64,000 bases of DNA from Chaetomium olivaceum (GCA_039881045.1 JAYWVB010000003.1:1269621-1333620); one strand, 5' to 3'; shown: positions 1-11,751, counted from the stretch's first letter. The notes: generated from the sequence alone by a model not told the origin. Numbers and translations are program-made.

Positions 1-815
1 CCCCCCTCCCCCCTCCCCCCCCCCAAAAAAACATCTATAATGACTTTCACTACTAAGTGAAATACAAGTAGAATATAAATGATACAAGTAACATTAAAAT
101 GGTTCTGAACTTGCTGAAGCCTAGCAGAGGTCTCAGTTACCCGGTCAACTACCATAAACCGCCTGGAAGATGAAACTATTTGTACCACCGAGTAAGGTAC
201 CTTACCTAGTAGATCGCGTCCCCTGGCGTCAATGCTTCCACGTTAAGGCTCCCCACACCGCAACTCTCGTTAAACAAATTAAATAAAGCAACGTAAACCG
301 GCTTCCCATTCAATTAAAGAAGCCGAAATGCCCTAAGTTGTTTAGTTTAAGAGCTGAGACGTTTCGGCTTTTGATCTTCGGGGGTGGACAGGTAACAGTG
401 ATGATATGCCCCCATCGCCCTAATTACACTGTAGATTGTTAACTCGAGAGGTAAACGGTATCACCTTACGCTATCGCTGACTCCGTGAAGGGAGAGTAGC
501 TGGGTAAGCGTGCTGGAGATAATGGTGTGACTGAGTCCCTGCGTGGCGAGGAGTTGCCTCTCTCATACTAATGTTCAAAGCGCCAGCAGGCCAACCTTAA
601 TGATTCCGGGCCCCGTGGAAAGGTGTCTTGAGTCTGCCAACTACCCAAACAACGCGAAATCTTTTCGGTAACAGATATCCGGCAGTGAATATACCAATGC
701 AGTGTATTGACAGACCTGGCCCAGTGCAGCCTGGGACATGTACCAAGGGGGCATCAAATATGGAAGAATGGGAGTATCTATATACAGAAACGCTCATAAC
801 CGGCTCGCCGGTTCC
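1..815. other. Gene-free left edge
   Basis: The first 24 bases are almost pure C, followed by six A. The rest is AT-rich sequence with no ORF I can support. It is the 3' flank of the Cip1-like gene. The C-run is not the fungal telomere repeat (CCCTAA). Confidence 0.5.
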
Positions 816-1918
816 TTACAAGCACTGCGAGTAAAATTCATTCGAGAACTTGCACGTGTATGGGGCAGCACACGTCGTGCATCCCGTAAACTAGGGACGT
901 GTTAGTAAACTCATCCTATTCGAGAACTCGATCAAGGAGCACTTACGTTGATCCCTCCACACTGTGACCACTGAGCGGCTGTGCAGCCGCTGCTCGTCGT
1001 CGAGGTGGCCGGCGCAGGGTTGGTGGTGGTGGTTGTCGATGAGGAGGCCCGCGTGACCGACGTGACGAGCGTCGACGACGCGGGAGCCGTGGTCGTGCTT
1101 CCGGGGTTGCCACCGCCGGAGCACCCGACGCGCGTCGAGCTGATCACAATATCGTCGTACCAGAACGTGTTGCTGTCGCCGCCGTACGACTCCCAGCCGA
1201 AGTAGACGGCCGAGGGCTTGGGCTTGATGGAGAGCTGCGCGACCAGCCCCCGGCATTGGGGTTAGAGACGCCCGGCCCGACCGTTAGGCCGGCAATCGCG
1301 GCATCGTTGAGCCATGTTTCGATGCTACCGTCGGTGCCGATGTGGTACTCGAAGCATTGCCAGCTGCCGGTAGGCAGGGTCGCCGAAGTGGCAACGCCCT
1401 GCGGCGAGAGGTCGGGGAGGGTAGCGTCATCCGACTCGCGATTGAACATCAGGATCGAGTTCTGACCGCCAATACGGAGATGCTTGTTGGTACCCTGGGC
1501 TGGGTCAGGCATGGTCATGAAGGTAACGTGCGCTGCAGTCAGGGCCTTGGACGCTTTGCTATAAGTATCCAATATTAGTTTTACATTTACCCATTGAATA
1601 TCACGAGGCGGTGTTCAGTAGCCTCAGTTGTTGCCCGACTTACAGGTAAGTCCTGACATAAAGATCGCCGCTGGGAACCTTGTTTGTGCCAAAGAAGATA
1701 TGCCCGCAGTAGCCCCCAGCACCGTCAACCCGAATGGAGTTCTTCCCGCTGTGGGCGGTCGTGCTATCGAGGGTCACCTTACCGCCTTGGTTGCAGTCGG
1801 GCGCGTAGGTGGGCCATGCCGTCTGGTCCCATCCGCTCTCGAAATCGTTGGACACCTGGGCGGCCGAGAAAGGGAGGATCGCGACAGCGGAAGCGAGAAG
1901 GGCAGTTTTCCGGAACAT
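816..1918 (-). CDS. cip1: Cip1-like secreted protein with C-terminal CBM1
   Basis: This is a secreted protein of the Cip1 type, which Trichoderma reesei co-expresses with its cellulases; the enzymatic role is unsettled and the fold resembles polysaccharide lyases. Three exons on the minus strand: 1918-1644, 1558-947 and 890-816, with introns of 85 and 56 bp. A signal peptide of about 20 residues (cut near ..FSAA/Q) precedes a core containing DDATLPDLSP, SWQCFEYHIG and FGWESYGGDSNTFWYDD, as in T. reesei Cip1. A Ser/Thr/Pro linker and a cellulose-binding CBM1 follow. The last exon is only 75 bp and supplies the end of the CBM1 (..CKFSNEFYSQCL, stop). One base appears to be missing in a C5 run (1247-1251) after NPNAGG; with it restored the length is 320 aa, close to T. 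reesei Cip1. An assembly indel is likelier than a pseudogene, because everything downstream of the break is intact. Confidence 0.85.
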
Positions 1919-2026
1919 GGTTGCGAATATTTGCTGCACGACTTGCAAAATAGGTACACAGGGTCCTCCAAGGATGAGCAGGGACAAGGCAGATGATCAA
2001 GCATTGCCAAGTCAATGGGTGCCAAG

Positions 2027-2034
2027 TATTTATA
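2027..2034 (-). promoter_or_regulatory. TATA box of the Cip1-like gene
   Basis: TATAAATA on the minus strand lies about 110 bp upstream of the Cip1 ATG. The AA9 gene in this window has a TATA-like element at the same distance. Function is inferred from position only. Confidence 0.5.
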
Positions 2035-3816
2035 TCCCTAATCGAAGTCGCCGCTCCAGCCCAATCGCTCTTCTACCAGTGCACACAAGCTCGGTGCGGG
2101 TGCTCAAACTGGAAGTTCGGCGCTGGTGCTGTTTGGTCGCCGTGATCCCTTAATAGGCAAAGAGCCGGGCGCGTCGGACCGTCGCAAGGGCCTTCAATTT
2201 ATCCTACCAAGCGAGCCAGGCAATTTTAGGACAGCTCTCCAATTCCCAGTGCAACGGCGTCGCCGTAAAATACGTCTCTTCGAAACCCTCGCCGACCCCA
2301 GCCAGAACGACAGCCACAGGCTGGCGAGGCAATGGCTGCGTACCTATGTCGCGGTTCTCCGCAGAAACGTCTTCCAGGTGCAAAAAGGGGCATTAAGTTT
2401 GGGTTTGGGTAAGGCGCAAACTGCTCGGTGCTCTGTGGGTCGAGATGAAACAAACTAGCTCTGACGGAATTTCTGACTCTTTGGCTCCCCCAGCGGTTGA
2501 TGTGGCACATGTGTCGTCAAGTGAGGCGAAACGGACCGGTGCATGCTGTGGCACGATGAAGTCCTGGAATAGAGCACTATCTGTTACATACAGGTAGGTG
2601 GTAGTGGGATGGCTGGCGTTCCTTATATCCTCGTGGCCAACGCCGAGAGTCTTGGCTCGGCAGTTTTTGCACGTCCTCCGCCCTCATGCATACCTACCTC
2701 CATGGAAGTTGTCTTAGTATCAGTTTTGAAGCAACTCGGCGTCATATGTGCAGCCAGCCCTCAGCGAGGACAAAGTGGGTGGAGTTCCAAAACGTCCACT
2801 ACTCCAGTGATACCCCGGAACAAGGTTGAAGATCGCCCCAAATGCCCGATGCGTGCCAAGTTACCACCACGTAACCCGGTTTTCGGGCCAGAGAGGCGAA
2901 ATCGCAAGCCTGGGCCCAGATCCAACCCGATCCATTTGCACTCTCGGCAACTTCGGGCCACCCCCGGGAAATACGGAACATGCCCGATTGGGAAATACAC
3001 GGGAGACCGCCCTTCCTTCTCGAAACGCCCCATGTCCCCCAGTTACGATTTCACGATGGGGACTCCGCCTCTTGGCGATAGCGGCAGTCGTGGCCCCCTC
3101 TGGTCTCTCCGCTTATACCTCACGGGGACTGATTTGTCGCCAATGGCGCGGCAGTCGCGCATGGTGAGTCCAGCCATTCTAGGTTCGTCCTCTAGTTTCC
3201 GAAGTAGACGTTCCAAGAGAGAACACCAAAAGAACCTGATACGGTGCGAGGTGAAGACTTCTCAGCTTTCCTACAAGGGAAAGAGAGAGGTGATAGCTAG
3301 CTATTGCCCTTTAACCCTCAAGCTCACTACTGTGTGTCTAGCGCCTGTACCAAAAGCCTTGCTCACGAGATTACCTCGTACTGTTGCCCGGTACGAACCA
3401 TGAGCCCGGCGAGCAAGGGTCACAAGGGAATTGCTGCCTTGACCAAAGCCAAAACTGGTTCTTAAAGTAACTACAGCCAACTTGAACTTTGTCCTCGCCA
3501 GCCGTGATGGCCAAGGGAGAGTTTCAGCTTCACTCTCGCTTACAGTGCAGTGCACGTTGACCTCTGGATAAACATGGGGCCTGCCCTTCTGACACCCACC
3601 GAGCATAGGTATCCACACTTAGGTACATGTAGTTGTGGTCTAGTGGAACTGCTGCTATAAATTTATGAATCTGTACTATACGTTTAAACTCCCAGTCGTT
3701 ACGAGAAGTATAAGATTAAAGAATATCTCCGTGTTTAATTATCTCGAGGGCGTGGTATGAGAATAAGCAGCAAAAGCTTTAGCAATAAAAAGGGAAAAAG
3801 GCTAAAAAAGAATTGT
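2035..3816. other. Intergenic, no supported gene
   Basis: This is the distal promoter side of Cip1. A 264-codon open frame at 2609-3403 on the plus strand has no recognisable domain and an Arg/Pro/Ser-rich composition like chance GC-rich reading. I do not call it a gene. Confidence 0.4.
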
Positions 3817-3953
3817 GATGCGCCAAACACGATTCGAACCCGAATCTGGTGGTAGGTGGCTGAGGGAGGAGAACTCCTCGCGAGGGATTAGTTTGTGTCA
3901 GATACCTTAGACTTAACCGCACGCGTCAACCACCCACCACTGCGCCATCCACT
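3817..3953 (-). repeat. tRNA-like hairpin repeat, copy 1
   Basis: Read on the minus strand, this 137-bp element has a pol III A-box-like TGGCGCAGTGG near its 5' end and a B-box-like GGTTCGAATC near its 3' end. The two boxes are more than 90 nt apart. The acceptor and T-stem do not pair, so it is not a working tRNA as read. Two arms of about 11 nt (GTGGTGGGTGG and CCACCTACCAC) can pair into a long stem, and an inner GAGGAG/CTCCTC hairpin sits between them. A second, diverged copy lies 332 bp further on. It is probably a tRNA-derived pseudogene or a SINE-like unit. Confidence 0.55.
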
Positions 3954-4148
3954 TTGGGTTTGATTCTAGAATTGAAAACGAGATCCATAACCCCCAGCGC
4001 TAGCTTCTTACTCACCAAATGAAGTAAAAATTATTCAATCAAGGAATGTATAACTGAGCATCCCCGGGGCCCCGGCTGTTTTCAGAATGGGTAATGAAAA
4101 TAACTGATGGAAAAGAAGAGGATTTTCTGTTTTAAAAAAAAAGAATTG
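3954..4148. other. Spacer between the tRNA-like repeats
   Basis: AT-rich spacer with no ORF and no clear repeat. It includes a GGGGCCCC-type palindromic patch near 4064-4073. Confidence 0.35.
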
Positions 4149-4291
4149 GATGCGATACTTCAACACGTTTCGAACTCGAACTCTGGTGGGCAGGTGGCTG
4201 AGGGAGGAGAGCTCCTCGCGAGGGATTAGTTTGTGTCAGATACCTTAGACTTAACCGCACGCATCAACCACCCACCACTGCGCCATCCACT
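4149..4291 (-). repeat. tRNA-like hairpin repeat, copy 2
   Basis: Second copy of the 3817-3953 element in the same orientation. The central part and A-box are nearly unchanged; the B-box side has drifted (AGTTCGAAAC) and the outer 3' end differs. The inner hairpin is a perfect GAGGAGAGCTCCTC palindrome here, where copy 1 has one change. Conservation of the centre and of the hairpin against looser ends suggests either shared descent with structure kept or gene conversion. Confidence 0.55.
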
Positions 4292-4799
4292 TAGGAAACT
4301 GTTTTGATTTTGGTCTTCCGGAACAGAGCCTATAACCCCGTGGCGCTCTCATGGCGCCCGTAGGTACACCGAAACAGTACGGCCTTCATCCGATACCAGG
4401 CACCGCCATCGGGTTTTCTTCTTCCGGCTGCCCCTTCGCCAAATTGTGTGCCCATTGATTATTTTATTGCCTGCTGTTGCAAAAGTCTCATCGTTTTCTG
4501 CAGCGCTGTCTGATTTCCCCCACACAACTTTGCAAATCGTAGTTCTTGCTCAACGCGATCCCAAAACTCGCGATCCCATCGAACCTAGGCAACACAAAAC
4601 GAGTCCCGATATACTACGATCTTAAGTATGTCTCATTTTGTCTATTTGACTTTGTAGTTTCTGGGCACTTGATATTGCCAGGGAAGAACCCAAGGCACAT
4701 GCGCTCACATGTTACTATTGCAGCCATCTCTGAATCATCTGCCCCACCACCGTCTTCCTTTCCGCGCGACATCAACATAACTCGGACTCAACCTGCACT

Positions 4800-5499
4800 A
4801 TGTCGGAACGTCAGTTGTTCAAGAGGATGCTATCGCAGCTTTCGGGGCTCACGATCGATGTGGATAAGCTCTTTTTAGCGGACCACGACCGAGTTCTCGT
4901 CATTTCCCGCATTCTCGAAATGCACCCATCCGACGGCCCGGACCGGAGTTTAAATAAGGACATGCTGCACGATTCTTTACTTAAGTTAATGGAGGCATGC
5001 CACATGGAGCGGGATGCCATGTGGTACAACATCCGCATGGAGCCTCGTTTCTGGCATCGTGTCCGGGACAGCACTGCCTGGGCTCGCGGCATGGACTATG
5101 AGATCCTCCGCACGCTGGCCCTCGGACTCACCCAGGCTGCCTGGTCCCACCTCTGGAACCCCAAGGTCGACCGAAGGGCGAGCGCCGGCCGTGTTGCAAG
5201 CTAGCCATGGCGGCGCTCCGATTTGCCGCCGACATCGAGTCGTACGAGGACCACTTCGGCAAGCAGGAGAAACCTAAGGACATGGATTTTCTCCGAGTTT
5301 CGCGCGGCTGCCATTCTCGAGAAACGCGGAAACGAACTCCGGGCCGGCATTTTACCAGGAAGCAGACCACGGTCGCCGTGCTCCCCGCCAACAGTTACGG
5401 CTTTGCGTTCAAGCCGCGCGCGCGGAGGGCGACCTCAGCGATAAGTACGACTTGACTTCGGGCGAGCCGCGGTTCTTCGAGAAGCTGGTCCGCATCTGA
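4800..5499 (+). pseudogene. Unknown protein gene with about three frame breaks
   Basis: I do not recognise the family. The first frame (4800-5204) begins MSERQLFKRML after an upstream CT-rich stretch and reads as a soluble helical protein (DKLFLADHDRVLVISRILEM). The same protein seems to continue in other frames: AALRFAADIESYEDHFGKQE from 5207, then FSEFRAAAILEKRGNELRA, then FYQEADHGRRAPRQQLRL to EGDLSDKYDLTSGEPRFFEK and a stop at 5499. The last two breaks fall in T4 runs (5288-5291 and 5351-5354). The joined length would be about 230 aa. Because many genes here have similar homopolymer breaks, this may be an intact gene with assembly errors and not a true pseudogene. An additional 5' exon cannot be excluded. 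Confidence 0.4.
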
Positions 5500-7391
5500 G
5501 ACGGGTTTCACGTCGGCGCCCAGAGATAGACCGAGACTATGGAAGGAGGAGGGACGGTGGAACGTAACGACCAAAAACCAAAGCTTCAACAGCGGCAATG
5601 CTGTTGTAGATATGCTGCTTCGAGCTCGACATAATTTTCCGCCGATTCAAGGAGTTCCAGGTTGTTTTGGGGGAGTTGGTCGTCTGAGGGCGGGAGGGTT
5701 GACGTCTGGTTAAGACTTGCCAAGGCTGGGTGCCGCGGCGCCTTGCCTGGGCACGCGGAGGGAACACTGGGGTGACGGCGGGGTCTTAACCTGGAACGGT
5801 TCCAGCCTTCTTGGCTGCACTCCGACTTTTCTCATGCCATCGTCTCTGTACATGAGGTGTATTGTATATTTAGTGGGGAATCAGGAGTACCGGAGGACTT
5901 TAATTAGCGACTCTTTTTCCAAGCCAAATCTTCCATTGCTGCTGTCGTGAAAACTCAAGTGAGGAGGCGAGAGATTTCCTCGCACTCGGCCCACGAGGTG
6001 CTTGATACAATCACCGACAACACATAGATGCCTACCGAAGGTACTGTACCTAACTAACCACGAACGCTGCAAACGCATTTGTTCAATCTGGGGCTGATAA
6101 GACCCTGCAGCACCAGGTGGGTGCTGAATTGTTCTGGGTTTCTCAAGTGGAGTGAGCTCGAGGTCACCAGATGGTCCAGATTTCTCACCGGAAGCCCAAT
6201 TCGGCTCTGCTCGGTGTGCCCCAGGCTTCGTTCATGCAACCAGCCTACTACCAACATGGAAGTTTCGTCAGTCTTTGCGCCCCGCGTCGCCGTCGCTGAG
6301 TGATGCTCGGTCGCGTCAGGTTTCATTGTGGTTGTGAGCACCTTCCTCATCCATCTGCCCCGCCTTGCCTTAGCGCGCCTTGGCTTTCCCCACAACTCGG
6401 CGAGATTCCCCAGAGTCGCCAAAAAGTGCCGGGGGCGTTTGCCTAGAACACGCCAGAGGCAGCCCAGCAGTGCCCAGCCAACCAGCCCAGCGCCAGCACG
6501 CCCAGAGGGACTGATCTCGCAACGCTTCTGCCAGGGAGGATCTGCGTTTCCATTCTGGCTCGACTCCGGGTTTCCAGCCAAGCAGGAGCCAAGAACGGTC
6601 CGTCACAGCCACCGAAGCTTGTCAAGGCTTGACTTTCATCGCGCCAAGAATTGCACCATTTTAGGATGCGCCGGGGTCGTTGCTCTTTGAGACACCGAGC
6701 CATGCGAGTGAGTGCCGCTCTCTCTCCACCAATGTGTGTGACCTTCCGAATCACCCATGCGCAGCACCATACCGCCCGCAGGTGGCCCGAAGGCAAGGCA
6801 CTGTGTAGTGCTTCCAGAAGGCAAGCAGCCTGCCACCCCGAGGGAACCCTCCCGCTCCCACCCGGTGGCCGGTGCTCCTCGGACAATCTAACCTTGATTG
6901 CGACCCATGCTCCCATGCTCCTATCCTCCTGTTGTTATCAATGGCGCGTGCGAAAGCTGACCAGGGCCGGGGGTAAGAATGCGACCTCGACGAGCCGGAG
7001 CGGTGCCATGCAAGTCGCACGTTATCAGATGTCACTGAGTTCCCGAATGCTGTTGGGCCATTCCCCAGCATTGGCCCGGCTGGCTGTGCCTTTTCCAAGC
7101 CATCCCATCCCGGCCACCGCGTTGTTGTTCCACTGCCTTGTTCCACTTTGGCAGACCGAACGGCCACCCGACGATAGCCTTCTCTCCTCCTCCTGCGCGC
7201 GCCTGCATCTCACACATATTAATAATCCCCGATCCCGTCCCCCACAATCTCCTCTTCATTCTCATACCTGATCCTCTTCCCCTCGGCGTGTCGACTTTCG
7301 GTTCCTTCACGGCAGGCTTGATCTAGGTTTCCTTCCGTTCTCTTCGGCAGAGCGTGACCGTGGGCGGTTCGCACGACACGACGAGCGCACC
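5500..7391. other. Intergenic region upstream of the permease
   Basis: 1.9 kb without a gene I can support. Overlapping open frames on both strands at 6054-7310 have no family features and look like GC-rich chance frames. The CT-rich stretch at about 7180-7290 is typical of a fungal core promoter or leader. Confidence 0.4.
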
Positions 7392-9286
7392 ATGGCGAGG
7401 TTGCCATTTTCTAGGAAGCGCGGCGATGAGCAGGGCGAGAAGACAGCAGCACCGGTGCAGGATGTGTCGCCGGGGGAACACAGCAGCGAGGAGGGCGTCG
7501 TCGATGACGGGGTCGAGGATGACTTGCACCGGGGCATGAAGCCCCGGCAACTGAGTACGTGATTGCCTGTTTTGGAAGGGAATTGACGTTGTTCCAGAGT
7601 TGTATGCTGACGCCGCGCAGACATGATGGCCATCGCGGGTGCCATTGGAACTGGTAAGCATCGCCAATCGCCGCGGGCGCATCCCATGATGCGACTGACA
7701 ACCGCTAACGCATTGCGTGCAGGTCTTGTTATTGGTACCGGCACATCATTAAAATTCGGTCCCGCATCCCTCCTCATCGGATACGTCTTCATGGGCTTCG
7801 TCGTCTACGTGGTTATGGTTGCGCTTGGAGAGATGGGCGCCTGGTTGCCAATGAAGAAGAGCTTCTCCGGATACGCATCGCGCTTCGTCGACCCGGCCAT
7901 GGGCTTCGCGACAGGCTGGAACTACTTCTTCAAATACGTCATCGTGCTACCGAACAACTTGACCGCGACGGGAATTCTACTGCAGAAGTGGCTACCAGAT
8001 CTAAACGTGTCGGTTTGGATTGTCGTCTTTGGCGTCTGTATCATCCTGCTCAATGTATGGAACACCCGCCCCCCTTATCACTGGACCCCAGGTACTAACT
8101 CCCACAAAGCTGATTCACGTCTCCTTCTTTGGTGAAGCCGAGTTCTGGATGTCGCTCGTCAAAGCCCTCGTCATCATAATGCTGATCCTGCTCTGCTTCA
8201 TCATCGCGCTCGGCGGCGGCCCCAGCCACATCCGGACCGGTTTCTACTTTTGGCAGAACCCAGGCGCCTTTGCCCCATTCACGACGACAGTGGGCGGCCA
8301 GACGACCGTCATCGACGGCGACACCGGCCGCTTCCTCGGCGTCTGGGCATGCATGGTGCAGGCTACGTTCGCCTACCTCGGCACCGAGCTGGTCGGCGTG
8401 GCTTTTGGCGAGACCCCGAACCCCCGCAAGAACGTCCCGCGCGCTGTCAACCAGACCCTCCTGCGCATCGTCTTCTTCTACGTCGCCGGCGTGCTGGTCC
8501 TCGGCATGGCCGTGCCCTACAACAGCCCCATCCTGCTCGCCGCCACCAAGAAGGGCACCAGCGGATGTACGTCACCCTGAGGCCCTGCAGCCTTGCGCCC
8601 CCTCGCCCACATCTCCCCCATCCGCTCTTTCCTCAGACATGCGATACTAACCGTTGTACTCAATCACTTACACAGTGGCCTCCCCCTTCGTCGTCGCCGC
8701 CCAAATCGCCGGCGTCAACAAGCTCGACGACGCCGTCAACGGCCTGCTCCTCGTCTTCACCATCAGCGCCGCCAACTCGGACATCTACCTCGCCTCGCGC
8801 ACCGTCTGGGCGCTGGCCAAGGACGGCCAGGCGCCGCACATGATGCAGCGCACCAACAAGCGCGGGGTGCCCATCCCCGCGGTCGCCCTCTCGTCCATCT
8901 TCATCGCGCTCGGCTTCATGAACGCGACCAAGTCGGCCGCAACCGTGTTTGGCTACTTTGTGTCGCTGGTGACCGTGTTTGGCGCGCTCAACTGGATCGC
9001 CGTGCTCGTCAGCTATCTGGCCATGATCAACGCCATGAAGGCCCAGGGCGTGCCGCGCGACATCATGCCCTACCGGAATATCCTGCTGCCCTGGGGCGCG
9101 TACATTGCGCTGCCCATCACCATGCTGGTCATCATCTTCAGCGGGTACTCGGCGTTTATCCCGCATTTCCAGGTCGACAAGTTCTTGACGGCGTATATTG
9201 GCATTCCGGTCTATGTGATTAATATCTTTTGGTGGAAGTTCTTTAAGGGACAAAGCGGGTCCAGCCCTTGGACGTGGATCTGGTGA
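7392..9286 (+). CDS. Amino-acid permease, APC superfamily
   Basis: This is a plasma-membrane amino-acid/proton symporter of the fungal amino-acid permease (YAT) type. Five exons: 7392-7554, 7621-7653, 7723-8054, 8110-8566 and 8676-9286 (531 aa, no frame break). The start is the ATG before a short hydrophilic acidic N-tail ending in RPRQ-like KPRQL. The first helix carries the family motif QLNMMAIAGAIGTGL, split over three exons, and then GLVIGTGTSLKFGP. Hydrophobic segments continue throughout, with GEAEFWMSLVKAL and VAFGETPNPRKNVPRA in the usual central positions, and SAANSDIYLASRTVWALAKD late. All introns are GT..AG with CTAAC-type branch sites. The exact substrate cannot be read from sequence. 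The gene sits between Cip1 and an AA9 gene, but no shared regulation is shown. Confidence 0.9.
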
Positions 9287-9980
9287 CGGGGCGGCGTGCT
9301 TAAGATAGAGAGAAAGAGGCACTGGTTAGCGTGGTGTTCGGCGCCGGGGGACCCCCTGGGAGGCATCCGGTGGCTTTCAGAAATGCATTAGTCTTGAGAT
9401 CATGACCGGGTAATGAGAGTGATGATTCCCGCCGGATAGCAACGTTGTTGCATGGTGCATTCTTTGATGCATGGGGTGATTTGCGAGTTTGGGATGTCAA
9501 AGAAAGCCTCCGTCGTCATTCTCTCCATTCGGCCCGCTTCGTTGGGTTTGAAGATCTGCTCGTCTGCGCACCCGTTGCCTGGATAAATAGAGGACGCGGG
9601 TGGGACGGAAGCTGGGCATGGAGAGCGCTTCCGAGACGATCGGACCCGACTGGGGAAACCAGCGCCGCACCTCCCGGCCGCAATGGCGGGTGGCGGACCC
9701 AGTTTTGATTCACATAAACAGCAGCCAGCCAACGACATCCTGGCTTGAGCCGCGTTTTGGTCGATCGTTCCTCAACTGCGCCCAATTCGGGAACGAGGGG
9801 GGTTGTGGGGTACTTTGATACACGGGCCGTTCTACCTGTCGATCCAATATCGACAAGCAAGCGCAGGCTGACAGTTCCAAGTCTGTAAATGATGGAGGCA
9901 TTTCGGGAATAGAGTCAACGGGACGTTTGGTACCGAGATCTGGGGGGATCGATTCCGGGGAGCCATGGTCTTCTGTGAGG
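9287..9980. other. Intergenic, AA9 upstream region
   Basis: No gene seen. Overlapping short frames on both strands show no family features. Confidence 0.4.
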
Positions 9981-9988
9981 TATATTTA
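9981..9988 (+). promoter_or_regulatory. TATA-like element of the AA9 gene
   Basis: TATATTTA lies 109 bp upstream of the AA9 ATG, the same spacing as the Cip1 TATA box. Inferred from position. Confidence 0.45.
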
Positions 9989-10096
9989 GGGAGCCTTCGT
10001 CGCTCATATCCTAGGTAGGAGGAAGATCACCTCAAGCCACACACACGTCCCTGTCCTGTCTGCACTCATTCAGCTCGACTGTCAAAGTTGCCCAAG

Positions 10097-11019
10097 ATGA
10101 AGACTTCTAGCACCGCCCTTCTCGCGACTGGCCTCCTGGCTCAGTACGCTACCGCTCACTCCATCTTCCAGCAGTCGGGCAGCGGCTCGATCGACTTTGA
10201 CACAAAATGCACCCGCATGCCGGTGGGTGTTCCTAACTTCACCTTACTAAGTTACGTTTGAGCCAGTGACTGACTTGATATCCGTAGCCCAGCAACTCGC
10301 CTGTCACGAGCGCGACCAGCGCTGACGTCGTGTGCAACGTTGGCGGCACCTCTGGCATCGCCGAGGTTTGCGAAGTGAACGGTGAGTTCTAACCCCATTG
10401 TGTACTGTCTCCCTCCGCCGTTGACTGACACCACTCTACTTGTAGCCGGCGATGAGTTCACCGTGGAGATGCATGCGCAGAAGAACGACCGGTCCTGCAG
10501 CAACGAGGCCATCGGCGGGAACCACTTCGGCCCCGTCATGGTGTACATGAGCAAGGTGGATGACGCCACCTCGGCCGACGGCTCCAGCGAGTGGTTCAAG
10601 GTCGACGAGTTCGGCTACGACGCCAGCAGCAAGACCTGGGGCACCGACCTGCTCAACGAGAACTGCGGCAAGCGCACCTTCAAGCTCCCCAGCAAGATCC
10701 CTGCCGGCGACTACCTTGTCCGCGCCGAGGCGATCGCTCTCCACACCGCCGGCCAGAGCGGCGGTGCGCAGTTCTACATGAGCTGCTACGTAAGTCGTTG
10801 CCGTTGTCTTCGGTGTTACAAAGAGTACCATGCTAACCGTGTTTTTAACTATAGCAAGTCAGGATCGCTGGTGGCGACGGCGGCCAGCTCCCGGCGGGTG
10901 TCAAGTTCCCGGGTGCGTACAGCGCCTCGGACCCTGGCATCCTCATCGACATCTATGGCAGCGATCTCAGCCAGTACAAGATTCCCGGCCCGGCCGTCAT
11001 CGACCAGAGCTACTTCTAA
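10097..11019 (+). CDS. AA9 lytic polysaccharide monooxygenase
   Basis: This is a secreted copper-dependent LPMO (formerly GH61) that cleaves cellulose oxidatively. Four exons: 10097-10222, 10288-10381, 10446-10789 and 10855-11019 (242 aa, intact). The signal peptide MKTSSTALLATGLLAQYATA ends exactly before His21, the N-terminal copper ligand. A second histidine occurs in GGNHFGPVMVYM, matching the HHGPV region of the family. The late segment ALHTAGQSGGAQFYMSCYQV fits the AA9 block that ends with the axial Tyr and conserved Gln and Cys. There is no CBM1 or linker, so this is a single-domain member. The Ser in place of the usual second His of the HHGPV pair (here NHFGPV) is a mild deviation. 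Regulation by carbon source is likely from family behaviour only. Confidence 0.93.
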
Positions 11020-11751
11020 ATTAGCGTGGTTGTGAAGGGTTATTGGGAGGAATGAATGGGTTGGGTGTTTGACTCATTGTAGGCAATGCCAGCTTGCACT
11101 GAATCAAGGGTTGAAGTAGATTTTGGGAGAATAAATCCAAATGATACCATATGAACTCATTCGTGTCCCCCCTCGTACCTCGTGACTGTGCGTACGTATC
11201 TCCCTCCTATTCGGCCCTTGTGCCTTGCCCTTGACCCCTGGCCTGCCCCTGAGCCCCTGACCCAGGAAACCCTAACCCAGGAACAAATGATGTCATTCGA
11301 CACGACACCCCTGACCAGATCTCATGGCGTACCTGAGACATCGTTTCCAGCGTCTGATCTTCTGTTTTTCTCATGCGACATCGACAACACGTTTTCTGTA
11401 CCTTCACTTTCTTGCACTTTGCATTGAGAACCCATACTCGAGCTGCATTCCATCGAAACCGCAGTCACACACTTTTACTCACTCACCTCATAGATGCGGG
11501 GTCTCCACTCTCTCCGCCCCGCTTGGTTTCGCGCAACTCCCGCTCTCATCACTCACTGCGGTCGCTGCCCCTCATTTTTACACTCACTTTCATCAGCCGA
11601 CCACCTCAACCCCACCACCCCCTCCATCAACAACCACAAACTAAACAAACCTGGCGCAACAACAGCCCGGATATCACGGCCACTAACAACAATAGCAACA
11701 ACAACAACAACACCTAATCACCCCCCTTCAAACGGCCCCCACCCCACCAAA
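11020..11751. other. Intergenic, Nudix leader
   Basis: Contains an ACTCAC/CTCACC-rich pyrimidine tract (about 11380-11620) and a CAACAA repeat (about 11685-11712) immediately before the Nudix ATG, typical of a fungal 5' leader. No gene seen. Confidence 0.45.

Noticed and set aside
1..30. Possible telomere at the left edge
   Set aside because: The run is poly-C with T interruptions and not CCCTAA repeats; more likely a homopolymer at a contig edge.
2609..3403. 264-codon plus-strand open frame
   Set aside because: No domain, signal peptide, intron signals or family features; composition fits a chance frame in GC-rich DNA.
8055..8109. Premature stop in the amino-acid permease
   Set aside because: The apparent stop lies in a normal 55-bp intron (GTATGG..ACAAAG) with a TACTAAC branch site; the spliced frame is intact.
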